A stretch of 47,575 nucleotides of DNA from Branchiostoma floridae (lineage: Eukaryota > Chordata > Leptocardii > Amphioxiformes > Branchiostomatidae): assembly GCF_000003815.2 (NCBI RefSeq), contig NC_049980.1, positions 18,409,681 through 18,457,255 on the forward strand, written 5' to 3'. Shown here in pieces: positions 1 to 15,100 of the stretch (positions within the stretch are counted from its first letter, which is position 1; each line of letters opens with the position of its first letter). The notes below the pieces were generated by a model, which was given only the letters and a program-made list of their open reading frames with translations, did no database searches and was not told where the DNA came from. The position numbers and the translations under genes were made by a program.

Positions 1-3000
1 AGCATTGGTAATACTAAACCGGGTTTTGCAGCAGTAGAACTTAGAAGTCTACTGTATCAATATATTTGATGAAATTTTAGTTCAAGGCCTGGATTAAAGG
101 TGTGAAATATGTGATCCAATGGTTCTGAACCACAAACACCTTATTCCTAATGTTTTTTTCTGTCATGACACATTTTACCATTAGACTAGTGCTATATTTT
201 ATTGTGATACAAATTCACTGTGATACAACGCTGTTCAAAGCATATTTTTTTTACCTTATTGATTTATTCTACACATAAACGTGGGAAGAACTGAAAAGTT
301 CCTTGAAGGTCACCTCCAACCTGCAGCCGAAGTCACATCCATAACCTTCTTTCAATTGTCACTGTCTTTGCCAGATGAAATTTGACAACAACGGCAGAGG
401 TTACGACACAATTACATGTTCCACATCCATGTCATCCCCACAGGTCATATTATCAGCAACCATTCTGCACTCTCCTGCATAAACTGTCTCCTTGATCCAT
501 GGAAGCAGTTGGCCGTCTCCCCGTGCCGCCGCATACACAGTATTTCTCCTGAGACAAGGGCTTTATTAATAGTCCCGTCCAATCACTCTTCCCCAGCAAT
601 GACACACGACTGTGTGAAATTGATTTGGGAGCATCATCCCGCGGGGACCAACATTTTCATTTCCCGGAGAAGCCTGTGCTCCCGCCCGAGCACCGCCCGT
701 GTTTGATCTGAAGGGCCCGTGGATGCTGAGGTGACCCAGATCAGCACTCCTGGGCAGGGGTTACCGCAGGGTTTAATACAATGCTTATTGTCAGCTGCCG
801 CTCCACGCTTCTTGGCAGCGGAAGATAAAATGTTTGGCTTGCCTATTTACATAGGGGTGAATCGGTGGTATGATGCTTTTCTCGGTCGTCATTAATCTTT
901 TTCTCCTTAGTGTCATATCAGACGGGATAGAAAAAAGATGACCCGCTCGTATGTATGGATTATGTAGACCGGGGTATTAAGTACACGTTACAGAGTGTTC
1001 CGCGCCGCTGGGTAGTTAAGGCATTTGCGCAGGGCGTCAGGCAATTTTCAATTTTGCGGATATAGCGTTTTCTGTTTTATCAGCACCTCTAATACTTAAC
1101 GATGTACATCACACACAAACCTCCGCATGCAAGTTAGTCGGTAATTTTTCATACATTTTCCAACAAAAGTCACGGCAGGTAGAATATAAAGTTAACATTT
1201 CTTTTCTAAATGAACTTGTTTTGCCATACTGTGAAATATTTTCCCTGCATTTTCATCTTTTGTTGAAAGTTTTGTGTAATGCATTAGATAAAAAGTAGAA
1301 CGTTCCCTAAAAGCAAGGGTCCGAGTCCGTGGGCACTAATACAGACAGATTCCTTTCGTGTAAAGTGTACGAGACCCAGCACATCGCCGTTCAGCACTGT
1401 AATTACCAACAGTAGAGTGCCTGAATGGAAGTACTGCAAATATTTGAACACTCGACATCTGGGTCCCTTCCTCGATGGCCCATTATGCAGGGGGAAGTCT
1501 TGAACGAGCCCCCGCCATTACGACAAATACACCACGCCGTTTGTCAGTGGCAATTGTTCGGTGAAATGAGTCGTGAAGCGTGGTTATCGCGGGGAACCCG
1601 CTTCCCCATGCTTGGTGATAACGCCTGTAATACTGGATAATTTTCTCCAACTTTCCCCGCACTTCTCTTCACACGGCGATGACTGTTGGATCTCCAGGGA
1701 CGGGGTTAATCCCTCACACACGTAATGTTATGCATAGAGATGGATGTCATCCTACCTCCCGAGACCCGCCTCGCCTCTAACCTAACTTAACACACACTTA
1801 TGCTTGTGTTTTCACTCGAGAATGTCATGTTTGTATTCATATTGTTCTTCCTCTAAGCAGGTTATAATCCTTTTGGCGAGTCTGATGAGTTTTCAAGTAG
1901 AGGCATTCAGTTAAAGAATGGTTATCAATGGCGCATAAAGAATGAATGTGTAAACACACTGACAATGTAACACAGGCAACAAAAATGTCCTTTTGTCTTT
2001 TTATTATGATTGAGCAACGCTTATTATTTCGGCTGTGCTTCATATCATACCAATTCACAATCTGATATAAGAGAAAGACTTCGCTGTAATTCCCGCTCTC
2101 ATCTATGCTTATTCCCATGTTTTTTTAATGAAAAGTGCGAATTCGCACAAAACATGAAGAGAAGGGGACCAGAGACTGCATTATGTTAGTTAGACCAAGA
2201 AGGTCATCAGACTTCTGATATAACCTCCTTGGTTAGACTTGTTAACTGGATTCATAAAAATGAAGATATAGCACTGTGTTGACAGTTCATCATGATCCGT
2301 TGTTTAGAATGGACAGCACGCACTTCTGTTACACTTTCGTGACGTTGTGGCCGTCTTGTCTACCTACCAACGTAACATATCGCTTACAGATTTAGACTTG
2401 TATTGTATTATTGGAGATATTTACAACATTACAGGTAATCGACATTTGTGAAGCGAACTGTTTGTATGGACCACCCCAGTGTTGAACTTTTAAGCTTGCC
2501 CCATGAGTGTAGACGTCTTGCTGCTTGTCTAAGTACACGTTTCCTACCTGCTGAGCCTAGCTAAACGAAAGGAGTACTTACATGGCATTATTTGCTGGTT
2601 GTTCCGTCCCCCTTATTGAAAGGTGCTCGCTCTTATCCCCGCTGTGCTCTTTTAAACAGGCAGATCAAAACGAGAAACGCTGCCGACAGCGCCTGGAGTC
2701 TGTCCTACTGCGCATCCCTTTATGATTTCTGGTTACTGGTATGTCGTGTTGTTAAACAAGCGTTAAAGTTGCCTCCTCGGCTGCTGAAACTCTCCGAGGG
2801 TTTCGACGACTCCCCTCTTTGCAAACACAGGGAACCGTTGTGTACGCTTTTCGAATGAATTCATCCTTAACCAACCCGCTTGGTGCTTACAAACAGACGA
2901 GAAGCTATCTTTGCTTTGGTGGCATTTGTGTTAATGTGTCCTCTTTAAAAGTCACCATTGCAGAAATATCCAATTTCTAACATTTCGGCCCTACGCCCCT

Positions 3001-6000
3001 GTATTTCTCGACACGCCAATTCGGTCCATATAATCCAATGAGGTTCTCCCTACATAATCTAAGCTTTGGGCAAAGTTAGAAAGTGATACATAGGAAGTCC
3101 GTATATTGAGTCAATGTTTCCGCATTAATATCCATGGAAACCCATATTGTGGGCCAGCAATTTTCCCCAAGGTGGTTGTCAACTTCACCACTGAGGCGTA
3201 CCTTGTCCCTAATCTCATTATGTACTCGCTCAAATAAAATATTGGCATTTCCATTCTTTAAACTCTATGGATGCACACAGCACGAGACAAAATGCCTGAA
3301 AGCATCCATAGGAAGGCACAGCATTACGCACAATTGAGTCCTGTAAGTAGGTGCCTTGTTTGATTCCTGCAGTTTGCTTTACGGGGTAAAAACATGTAAT
3401 TTTCGGAGTAGCTGAAGGGGAAAGCAGTCATCATTTCCATATCCAACTGGGCAAGGTCTTTTGAGATCAACCCCAGTCTTGGGAAGAAGTTTCAGCCCCC
3501 CTCGGTGAAGATCTGTGTGAGAAATCTTCCCAATTCTCTTTGTGTGCAGTTTTAGAGTATTGTGTGAGAGTGGGTGTACAGATTGAGGCTCGACAACCTC
3601 GGTCACATGTCATGCTTCAAGACGTTCCTCGTGTTCCTCTCTCAGGAGCTAACTATGGTTGACAACTTGACACAGATTTATCTCATGGGCTACTGTGATC
3701 TGGAACAAATGCTCTGATCAACACCATACAATACCGTTATGATATAAATGTAGGACATCATTGAAAAGGGTCTGTCATTTCATACGTATTCGCCACAGGA
3801 CATGTGCATAGATAACATAGTGAAAAGTTTACCTCATCGCACTTAGATCTACTACAATTTAGCATTGACTGTCACCATTCCAATGGTTATGTACATGTGG
3901 GTGTCACAGAGAAGGAAGCCAATCTCTTATTAGTATGGTGTTTTTTGATTATATCTTACGGAAATTTCGTGCCGTTTTCTTATTAGAATTACTGAGCGTT
4001 ACCTTTTCGGCAATGAATCTTTGTATCTCACTTCCCTTCACTACGTAGGCAGCCGAGCATGCTTGTAGCATTATATTTTCCCACCGCGTGTGTTTACAAC
4101 ATTAACTGTAACCTAGATGTTTGCAACTTTATGTCAATTTAGCCTAGTTATTGGGCAAATCATGAATGCCATTTAACCCTAGGTGAAGAATTTACGCATC
4201 GGTGTGTGCAAATGATGTTTTATGTCTTGAAAATTGATAGGACATTATGATATAAGATATTTGTGTGAGTGTTCCAAAGTTGTGTTTCATATAGCATTGT
4301 TGTTATAGTAGTCGGTATGATGCGGTGCATAGCTTACTGTGTAAAAGTTGGTAAAGTCAGAAGTAAGTGCCACACCATGTGTATAGCCTTCTTATCAGGC
4401 CCTGCGAGTCGGTATATTTTTCGTCATGGTATATCAGTTTTATGGTAATAATTTTTTGTCTAAACTTAGCTACAAGAAGCCGAATACAACAGAATCGATA
4501 TGACATAAGAAGCTTGACTCGCAGAGCCTGCTGAGGAGACTACCGTGTGCACACACACCACCTGCACACAGCGTCCAGCTCGCCACAGACCTGACCTTCC
4601 CTCCAGGTAACAGTAACCTTGATGCCTGCGGCAGTTTTACCACCCCTGTGGCAGCATCACAGACCGTTCCAAAACCACCCAAAAAGACAAAGAGGCTCGG
4701 CCATAGCGTACTCGACTCATTAAGTGCTCCATTACTCTCGGACAGATTGTCATATTGTTCAGCAATCCGGTGTGGAGAGCGTCACACCGACAATGGCGGT
4801 ATTGTTGTGCCGTACGTGTCATCACAGCACCTGTGTGGGGGAACTCATCACGCACAACGCACGCTCGTAAAAGTTCGACCTGAGAAGATATAAACCTTTT
4901 TAATTGACGACAAAGAAACCTCTTGAATAGCTTCATTTTAACAGAAGTTTGCACAAGAAAAAAGGACTAGATGGGGGTTACCATAAAGATAAATGCGCTG
5001 TAAAGGTCGCATCACTGTCATTTTGTAACAACATCTCTGGTCAAAACAAAGTAGTTGTGTTTGAATCAGAAAAGTCCACTCCAAACATTTGAAAAGGCTC
5101 TAACGTCGTATTTTCGGAACTTCACTACATATCCATCCGCCGTCACACAACGTGTGCTTATGTTATATTACCAAGCTGATAAGTTATTTCAATCCTTAAA
5201 TTTTCCATCAGTACGTACGTTTGAAGACCCTATCAGAATTAATATATTTACACATCCACTCATTGTATCCATGCATCGTCCGGTATACGTATTGAAAAGA
5301 TAAAAGTTCTCTTCAGACGGCGAATTGACTCGAAGATAATCCGCGACGTTCCAATAACGCCCATTGTTCGTCTGTCTATCGACACGCTGTCAGCTTCAAG
5401 AGCAGTAATTATCAGATCTTGCTTTTTTGTGTGGTTATTTCGCACAGCAGCCGATCAAACCAAGCTCTTTATCACACCCCAACTCAATATGATATCTTCT
5501 GCATGTGTGTTGTATTATAGAGTTCAATGCCTTACGCTGTGTGGTAGATGTAAATTTTTTACCCTCTCGAATTATGTTGTTACATACATTGATGACCTCC
5601 ATGTACAATAGAAACTTTCCCCTCGTGTGTTTCTGTACATCTCCATCAAAGCACCTATTATCCCGTGGCATGTTACAAAGTAAGTAAGGACACAGATAAT
5701 CCTAAGATGTATTAACGGCGTGCTTTAATTATTCCTCGCTGAGTTCAAAAGCCTGCTTTGTGTGTACGACGCTGTGGAATAAGCTCATCGTAAATTTCCT
5801 ACATCTCTCATATTAGATAGACATATTTCTCCGGAGAAAAATCTAGATAAACGCTCTTGTTGAAATATGTCTTTATGTGAGGGAATTATCCTGAAGTTTT
5901 GTCGCGCTCCCAAGTGCACGCATGGCCGCTGCTCGCGTCATGGTGACTCGGGCCTGCCGCAGTAGATGTGGTGATATCTGAGTCTTCTTAAATGTTAATA

Positions 6001-8949
6001 ATATCCAGTACATTCATCAGGAGCTTAGCTCCAATGACTAAGCACCGCAGAAATGCCAAGCTTTAAAGGGTCCTCTTGTGTAGATTTTGTGATAGCTAAA
6101 CGGCCAGATAACATCGCGTCCTCTCTCATTTGTCACATTACATTACACGCCTTTGCTTAGAATTATTGTTCAGTCTTACGGGCAATTAAGTGGATGTGTC
6201 CCTTCCACCTGGCGTCAGCAGGTAAAGGCGCGTTACTTGCGACTGACCTATGTTTCACCATAGGCTCTTAGTGCAGCTTCTCCGGGCTTTTGTTTACAAA
6301 TTACCTCTTGTTAGACCTATGACTGCGATGGGTCGAACTAACGATACCCGTTTAGCGTTACATTCTCCTCAGCTTATGTACTAGGAAAGAGCATTCCTCC
6401 TTATATAAAGAATGGAAACTTTATTGACGCAACAAAACGTTCAGTGAACTTCGTATATATGTACGGTCAACTGCAAACTACGAAAAAGAAGATACCAAAT
6501 AAATCTTAAAATTCTATTTAATATACCACATTATCTGGTACTCCATTTCGCTCATGACAGTTAAAAAACACCCCGCACAGTAAAAACCGCTACTAGGCGA
6601 ATGTTTTGTGTCAAAGTAAGCTTTGCTGACACCATTATAGTGTCTTAACAGACTAGCTTCATTACCCGTCAATAGCCTATAAGAAACATAGGTCTGTTCT
6701 TTATACTTTGGTGAGTCCCTAAATGGAGATATGCATGTCATGTAGAACCCCGATGTACCTTTGACCTGTCTATGAAAATACATGTTTTTTTATGTACCTG
6801 TTATGTGCTATGATACGGATAAAACTGCTCACTGATGTATTATCATGTGCTGTACTCTTAAGAACAGATTTCAAAAGATTCGTGTTTCCCTACACTCCAT
6901 TCCACTAGGGCGACGACCTCGCTGCCACCGTGCTGTGACCTAACATGTAACCTAGCGCTCAACGAAGTTCATAGATGAAAAACGAATCTTTTTGTTCCAT
7001 TTGCGTTTTGATGTCTTTTCAGTTATACATTTACATTTTGCATGATATTCAGATCATGAAGTCAATGGTTACACAAATCTAATCTAAAATTTGGGTCGCA
7101 ACGAGGTTGCCGTGTAGTAGAGTGAGAACTGTACTAATTTACTCTGGACCGCTAACATAACCCTTTCAGAGATGTTGTCCACTGAGATTTGTTTAACTCT
7201 CTGTAAGTGTTGACCAATGTAGTTTATCCCGTACACATTTCACCTATTCTGTAGTATTGGGGATACATTTTCCATTTCTTTCAACATTTCATTTCAACTC
7301 TTAATCCGTACTCCTGAGTAGTGACGTTTTCAACTCATCAATTAGTAGATAAATAGGAGATGTTTAAAGGGAAAATAGCAAACAAATATTTTTGGGGGGT
7401 GGGAGCCACTGGCTTGTGTCAAATCTTCCATTGTCCATCGGAGGTTACTGCACGGTTAGAAATATTGAAAGTCCACTTGATGTAAGTCTAACGCTGTAAA
7501 ACCCATTCCAATTTAACGCAATCCCTCTTGTTATCGTTCGTGGTCTGACGGTAACCACTGACACGCGGCCCGGCAGTCGTGTACAGTCCAATTGCCCCAT
7601 CTTGTTCCTAATTGGAATGTCAATACGTTCATTTCTCACGATAAATGGCGTTTCGAAAACTTTTATCCACTGCTTAATGGCCAATACAGATAATAATGGA
7701 AGAGACATCACAAATCGTTAACGCCACATAAATCTGCATCGCGGCTTGGCAGTTGCAGTAGCCGCCTTGGGTATTGAATCGATGGCAAATTAAATTTTCG
7801 CGCTGCAAGAAATACCCTAATTTCGGTCGTCTTTGTTCCAGAACGACGAAAAGATGGCTGCCATTACGGACCTTAGTCCGTCTCCACGCAGCGAAAAACA
7901 TCATAGAAATGAGCAGTATTCTCTAAGGTAAACCTCCAATCTTTGAACTGGTTATTTTGCAGCGTGGCTACTGCTGTACTTCAATTTCTCATCGACGTCT
8001 TGATTTGCAAATAGATTGTCTTCATCCCGGCTCTTGGTCTTTGCAGAGCTGAGTTGGAAACGCTCTGTCATGTACCATTCGTAAATAAACAAGATAAATC
8101 TTGTGACCCGAAAGTCACACAGACATGGCGTCTTCAAGACAAAGCGCACGGACGATTGCAAACACTCATCTCAAAACAGTGGCAATAACTTGTCAAAATG
8201 TTCGATCTTCGCTGAGGAGGCCATAACTCTCCATCGCATTTGAAATATTGCATGTCGTTCCTAAGTGGGCTTTACACGGCAATAACTCCCTAAATGTGAT
8301 CCGTAAAGTTTGCCAATTGCGGCATCAAGTCCATCAACCAATATCGACCGCCGCAAAAGCCCATTGTCAAAAGTCAATTTCAACTTTACTTTTTGTTGGA
8401 AATTGGTTTTCTCCATCAATGGCCGCAGTAATTTCATCCCTGTGGTTTGGAGCAGCGGACGTAATCCTCGCGCCTTGTTCCAGAATATTCCGGGTTCAAA
8501 TTAACTAATTTTAAGTCAAATGTGGAAAATTCCCCTGGCTGTCATTATTGTACGCACCAGCAGCGCTATACATGTGTAATCGAAACAATATCATTTCTAT
8601 TTATTAGTGCCCCAGCCGTAGTTAAAGCAGAGGCGTGTCCCAGAGGGCCGTGCGCGGGGTGCTGGTGCGCTAACCAGTCAGCTTTCTCAGCTCACGAATG
8701 CCTCTATATGGCTGGGATTTATATGTATCACTCTTCGTTAAGTATGTCGCAGGAAACAATTTCAAATCTGCAAGGCACCAGGACTGTCAACGGTTCAGCC
8801 CTTGGACCATTAGCACGTTGTATCCATAGATAAAACAGCGGTTCGTCATGGGTTGATTGAATTAGCGCATATAGAGGCACACTGGCGAGTACGGTCAAAC
8901 AATGTTGTACAGAAGTTTGGAGGACCAAACTGTCAAACTTGTCATTCTG
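1..8949. other. Intergenic, no gene recognised
   Basis: All reading frames are short (about 105 codons or fewer), overlap on both strands and lack recognisable domains. No RNA gene seen. The part from about 7.4 to 8.5 kb is less AT-rich and carries repeated CCATTGT (Sox-like), TAAT (homeodomain-like) and ATCGAT words; it may contain regulatory DNA. Confidence 0.6.
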
Positions 8950-8972
8950 TAGAAGTAGTAGTAGTAGTAGTA

Positions 8973-9018
<46 letters not shown>

Positions 9019-9126
9019 CAGCAGCAGCAGCAGCAGTAGTAGTAGCAGTAGTAGTAATAGCTGTAGTAGTAGTACTTGTAGTGGTAGTACAAGTAGTAGT
9101 GGAAGTGGTAGTATAGTAGGAGCAGC
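8950..9126. repeat. AGT/GTA trinucleotide microsatellite with CAG core
   Basis: About 177 bases of imperfect AGT repeats with an internal block of CAG units near 9018-9037 and degenerate units (GGT, AAT, CTT) toward the right end. It produces poly-Ser, poly-Val and poly-Tyr shadow reading frames; none shows any sign of being a gene. Confidence 0.95.
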
Positions 9127-12100
9127 TTTATTTTAAATTTCTACAAAAGTGATTACAAGTCTGTGCGCAGCCCAATGCCAATGCTGGATTGCACAGCTTC
9201 GGTTTCCAATATACAGTACATCATTTTACAGCTGCAGAATTAAAAACAAATAACGTTGGATTAATTTTGAATTGGTTCAAGTCTTAATTTTTACATTACA
9301 TTACCTTGTTAGAAGAAGGAATTGCACAGCTTTGATTGTGCCTTGCGTTTACAGCCTTGACAACGCATTAATTGCAAACAGCATTTTATTCAATTAATAT
9401 TGGTTTTATTTCAACTTTGAAATGGTTTTAAAGTTGTAATCTTACACCAATCTGTCATGTTGATATTGTTTCTGTTCCACCGTCAGCAGTGTTTGGTTTA
9501 GACACCTGCCGCACACCTGCCTTTGGATGTGAAAGATAAGATCTGCTCTTGGAGGGAGATCCTGGCTCTGTGCAGTGCTTCCAGCGGCGCGAGCGGTGTC
9601 ATCCGGCGTAAATGAGATGAATTGGCGTTCCTGGATGTATTCAATTGTTATTTGTACCAGTGGACTGTCAGCTGAAACACCCATCACCAACACCTGCCCC
9701 TCCTCTAACCCTTCCGGCATACCGATTCACCTCTCGACCTCTGGAGCCCACCCTGCAACAGACCCGCTTCTAATGACCCCGTATCAACTTTAGACAGTTG
9801 CTATCTAGAACACTTCACATCTTTGACGCATTTAATACAGCAACTTTATAAACAAGCTACAAATTTGAAACTTTACGAGTTCGTAGAAAACCCTTTGTTT
9901 GTTGTTAGATATCAAAACGTGGAATGCTCAATGAAAAGAAGATTGATCATTGTCCAAAGGCGAGGGACCCATTGCGTAAAGGTTGGCAACACGCTGATGT
10001 TATTACTTCAGTGGTATCGTACAACTCTGCGTAATTGGGCATCTATATCTCCTCTAAATGCGTAATAAACCTACACTTCTTGCTGACGGAAGCAAAGATG
10101 TTTATGCCCTGAAGCTGTGGTTCCTACAGGGATGCCCAACCCTTCTTATCTAGGAGCCAATTCTCATACGAATCTCTCATAATGAAAAGAGCGTTATCTG
10201 GAAATATCCTCGGGATATGATTGAGCCCTTTAATAAAATGGGGGTTGAAGGTTTACAGTAACATACTTCTGAAGATGACCGATGAAACATCATATTACTT
10301 TTTTCTTTGAGTTCTTATGTATTTGCTATTGCTGTAGTTGCCACTTTTGTTTTGGCACTATTAGGTGTCCGCCTTTGAAATTAGAAATCAGATGATTTCG
10401 GTGTGGAGTTTGCACCCATGTTAGGTTGCCTAGAAACTGGCCCCCTCCCAATCTATCAAAGAAAGCAAATCTAATAGCATGAATGCTGCGCAACCGCAGG
10501 AAATCATTGCTGCAATGTGAGCTCAATCATATCAATGTGATATACTGTATTAACTTGGATATAATCAAATTTGTACGGACATCATTTCCTGATCAGCAAA
10601 CCGGCTTTTTTCACCCGCCTCAAGGCAGCAATCCTCCGAGAAAATGGAGGTAAATCAGTTGCAACTTTTGGATCGAGTCGTAAAGTATGAAAACACAAAA
10701 CCCGTGCTAATGCTAACAAATCTCTAGTATTAACTGGGGACCATATACTGATAATCATGTCGGTCGTTGGGTGCCTGAGATTTCCAGGAAGAAAGATGAG
10801 AAGAGTCACCTGGCAGCTTCAGTAATTAGTCAAGTGATACTTTTGTGTTTAAGGAATTGTCACATGTCAGAATTGAACCTCAGTCTGCTGATGGAGGTAC
10901 CACTTCCACTACAGCGCCATTCTCCTGAATCAATTATTTCTCATTCAAAGTTTTAATGAGTTCGGGCTCCCATGACAGAAGAGGATAAGCTGTTTTACTC
11001 ATCAGCACCATTGTCATTTTGTCGCTTGTCGAGCCATTCACTTATGTCTACATGATTTTTTTCTCTCTTTGTTGTTTTTTCTCCTTGCTCTCCTTCCAAC
11101 CTGTTACAATCTTGAACTCTAATCATGGTCTTATGCATAACTGCCTGTTCCAACAACGGAGCACCATCCCTGAGGTATACGCCATCCGAGCTGTAGGACA
11201 ACTCCACAATGTCTACGCACAAATCATAAACCATGGATAAAGTCAGAAGAAGGCTAGAATCAAGGCTGAAGTCACCCCGTTGGCCGACCCCTCGTTTGTA
11301 GTGTGGGTGGTCCATATGCTGCCTTCTCCTCACACAAACGCGCTGTGAACTGCGCTACATTTTCATATAAATCGCTGGCAGAGCCTTGAATAAGAGACCC
11401 AAACAATGAAGGGAGAAGTTAACAGTGTTTACAAAGGGTCATTCTCTCCAATACAATTCTGTGCACACATATATGGGCTTTGTATCCGTACGTGATGAAT
11501 ATGTTGAATAAATAGCTTAATAACGCACCGCCGCTCTGAATGCCAATCCGCGGCTTCAATGTTATCAAACCAGGGAAAACGGCAAGGTGTCAACCAGGCG
11601 ATAGCGCAACCATAGTCAGCGCGTCACGCCCGATTAGGAGTTCCAATCAACAATTGTCTCGTTGTAATTAACATCACCACAACCTTAAAAGACAATTTTC
11701 ACATATGAAAGCCCCGTTTGGGCGACGGTAAAATATTCTTTTATTGGGAGTTGACTTGTGTCCCCGGTCAGGCATCCGGCGGGAGAGGGTTTTTATTGTC
11801 GGGTTTGTCACAGTCCCAGCCCCCTTCCCGTCCTGGGCTGCAACGATAGCGACCAGGAAGGTCTCTTGTAAATGAAAACTCCAATCTTGATTCCCCATTG
11901 AAAGGTCGTGCCCAATACCCTTGCTAAATCTGGTGTCTGATATAATAAAGTTCAGAGGTTCTGAACTTTCTGCAAACAAGTTTAGAGATAGCCTCGCCGT
12001 TATTGGAAGTTTGTTAACTTTTGAAGGAGACTCCAGTCCCAAACCTCTGGACAGCATAGATAAAATTCTAAGTGTGGAAACTGCAACAAAACAGGAGAGA

Positions 12101-15100
12101 GCTCTTACTTCAGGGAAATTTCCAGCATTCCCGATAAAGGACGCACCGAAGACGCGTCTAAATATTGTACTTAACTAACAAAGGCCTTAGACGATCATAA
12201 CAAAAGGGCAACCTGCTTTCTCGCTTGTTTAAACATGAACGGTGGAACTGGGAGAATACCTCAGCTAGAGACGTACATTCATCGAAGTGAAGCCTAGTCC
12301 ACTATTACACGACAAAATCATTTTCTGTTGCCACTGTAGTTTCCACTGTGTACTTCCACTGTGTTTTTGTATCTGAAAGGAGTTCTAATGATCTCCATTG
12401 TATTTCATAATCCAAAGAGGTTCTACTAGTAATATCCAAGTAGATGTGTTGCGGTATGTGGGCACCTTTCTAGTGGTGAGTGGTTTTATATCTTCGCTTC
12501 AGCAACAGAATACGCTAGATGGTTTTGCTCCTAACAACTAAAATGCAGTAGGGCACAGCATTGTAGCCTACGACAACATTTTGGATCTCCAATAGCTATC
12601 GAATCACCGATGATTCTCAAAATTTCGTTCCAGTGAGCGACTTTGTAAAACGTACGTCATATGGAAAGCCGTCTGTGTTGGAGTGTTTCATTGGATAGCA
12701 ATGACGAGTAAATGCTATTCACAACTGACTTCCAGCGCACATTACTCTCATTGATGCACCTTCTGTCGTTTTTCGCAAGTTGCCCAAACACACACAAAAG
12801 TCACCAGCTTAATTGTGCCCCTCGGCTAAAGAAAACCTCATCACCAAGTCATTAAGAAGGACATAAATGTGTCTCTGTATTCTGCACAGCAAATTCCCCT
12901 GGCCTAAAAGGCATATTTTAAGGAAAATCAACTTGTTTTCTCTCTTTCCTGTGCGTAGACGCTGTGAGTGCTCTATTGTGTGTGGTACTTGGTAAGGAGG
13001 AAAGCCGGAGAGTGTGTGAGTGTCCCGATGACCAGGTCACACAGGTGTCCGTATGACATCTATAGACAGCTTACAGGTAGGTTTTAATAAGGCTTACGCT
13101 CGATTGAAGCGAGCACAAAAGTATGGCCACCAGCTTTAAAGTAGAGCCCAGTTTTAGCGCTGTCGTTAGGTTGGTCACAATGGGCATGTTTGATGGCCGG
13201 AGAGCAGGAGGGTGATTGACGGGCTCCTCGGCCGTTCGTAACATCACCCTAGCGGTGACGTGTGTCATCTGGTCAATTGAACGCGTTATATGACGCCCCT
13301 CCAATCATAGGATTATTCATATAATAAAAGGAAGATGTTGTTTAGGACCCAATGAAAACGTTGACGTTATTGTAGTCTTGTGCTCCTCAACACTTTCCTT
13401 CGTAGTGTGCACGTCAAATTCAGTCGCAACTATGCAGCAAGCCAAATGTGACAATTCTCAATTTTATGAAAATATATAGGTTGAGAAGTAATCGTCTTTA
13501 CTAATTTTGCAATGCCATTAAGGTATAGCAACGGACAATAGTCGTAGCAACCATAGATTGCCCCAAACAGTGTTGCTATATAGTTTCGACTTAAGGTTCT
13601 ATGGAGTGTCAAAGATTTATGATGAGAAAAGGGGTGTGATGCTGTATTTGTAAACCATTCTATGATTTCACATTTCAAAGTAAACGGTATGCGAATGCAC
13701 TAAAGTTGTTCTGAGAGGTCAGTGTGGTGCGAATGATAACCTCCTTGCTTAGCCTCTATAGAAAAAAAATAAACAAAAAACTATTTTAAGGAATCGTGGG
13801 TAGTGCTTGTTGGAGATGTTTACCACCAGTTGTCACTCTGTAGAAGTAATTACTTTAGTATGTCAAGCACCACTCCTCTCTCACGCCACATCATAGGAAG
13901 GTATTCTATCGTCGTTGACCCCGGGGTGGACTCCCCGCGTATGTTCATATTTGATTTCGCCATTCGCTCCTTTGTTCCAGGAGGGGCAAATATTTATAAT
14001 TCTGGTCCTTGGAGATAAAAGGGGACAATCGGGCCATTCTGTGGATGGATGCGAGTGCTTTTCATCGTCATAGCCGTTTCCACGAATTTCCATCACAAGC
14101 ACAATTTCGTACGCTTCACCCCGATGTTGTTGTTGGTGGACTCACAGATGTCGATAAATCCAACTGTAGCTGTCCGAATGGAAAGAAACTATCACTCTTC
14201 CTTTTTAGCCAAAAAATCGATTTGCCCAAAGCCTTTTTAAGTAATGGAATTGGTACGTAAATATTGTATTTTGAAAATACAGTTCAGTGCCTTGTGTATC
14301 TTTGTATAGATACACTTTTGCAATGATACAAAGTTACAAAAGTTTCTTCTTCTCTTCAAACCTGAAAACCTCAAACTCAAATGGATGTATGACATTACAC
14401 TCCTTTCTGGGAATAAATGAGACAGTCTTTGACTTCCCAGAATTGATTTTCCTCTTTTGTGTGAATTTGGTCGTTTTTCTTCACTGTTTATTTTTGTCCT
14501 GGCTTGTCTCCTCATTGTGGCAGTTACAGTATGCGTGACTTGTTGGGGAAAAACTACTGACGTGGGGAAGGGGGGAAGTTGTGACTGGGAAGAGAAGTAA
14601 CGTGTCAAGCGTTCTACCTTGAAATGTGCGCTGACATGTTTGTGCACATATTTGTACACAATGCTCGTGTCCGTCCCTCTCGGACCGTCCTCCGCGGGGT
14701 GCGCTGGGGTCAGACCGCGTGTGGGACAACTTAGCAAGTACGCAACATAAGGCGGGACGAGCGGAACCAACCAGATTAATCACAATATATCCCACTGCTC
14801 TTCTACATTCTTCAATAAATCCTGTCTGTTTACTCTGGCTTTATGCAATGCAGAAAGGAGACGTATGCTTCTATTTTTTTGTTTAAAATATTCCTTTGGT
14901 GATGTAGGAAAGAGGAGAATATACTTATAGTGGAGAAGATGTGGGAAGTGTGGTAGGTGGGTTGGTGTGCTTGTTTCACACTCTCAGTCGGCTCAAAATC
15001 GGGTTGGTCTCGGCACTCCAGGTTCCTCGCCGGGGTTCCTCCAAGTTTTTGGATGGGCTGTATGAGAAGTTTTTTGTTGGTTGATTAATGACGGTCCAGA

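Noticed and set aside
8853-9136. Poly-Val, poly-Ser and poly-Tyr frames
   Set aside because: Direct translation of the AGT microsatellite in different frames.
11674-12057. 127-codon minus-strand frame starting with ATG
   Set aside because: Reads superficially like protein, but there is no recognisable family, no partner exons and no poly(A) signal.
14237-14770. 177-codon minus-strand frame
   Set aside because: Amino-acid make-up looks like translated non-coding DNA, overlapping frames are equally open, and no motif is recognisable.
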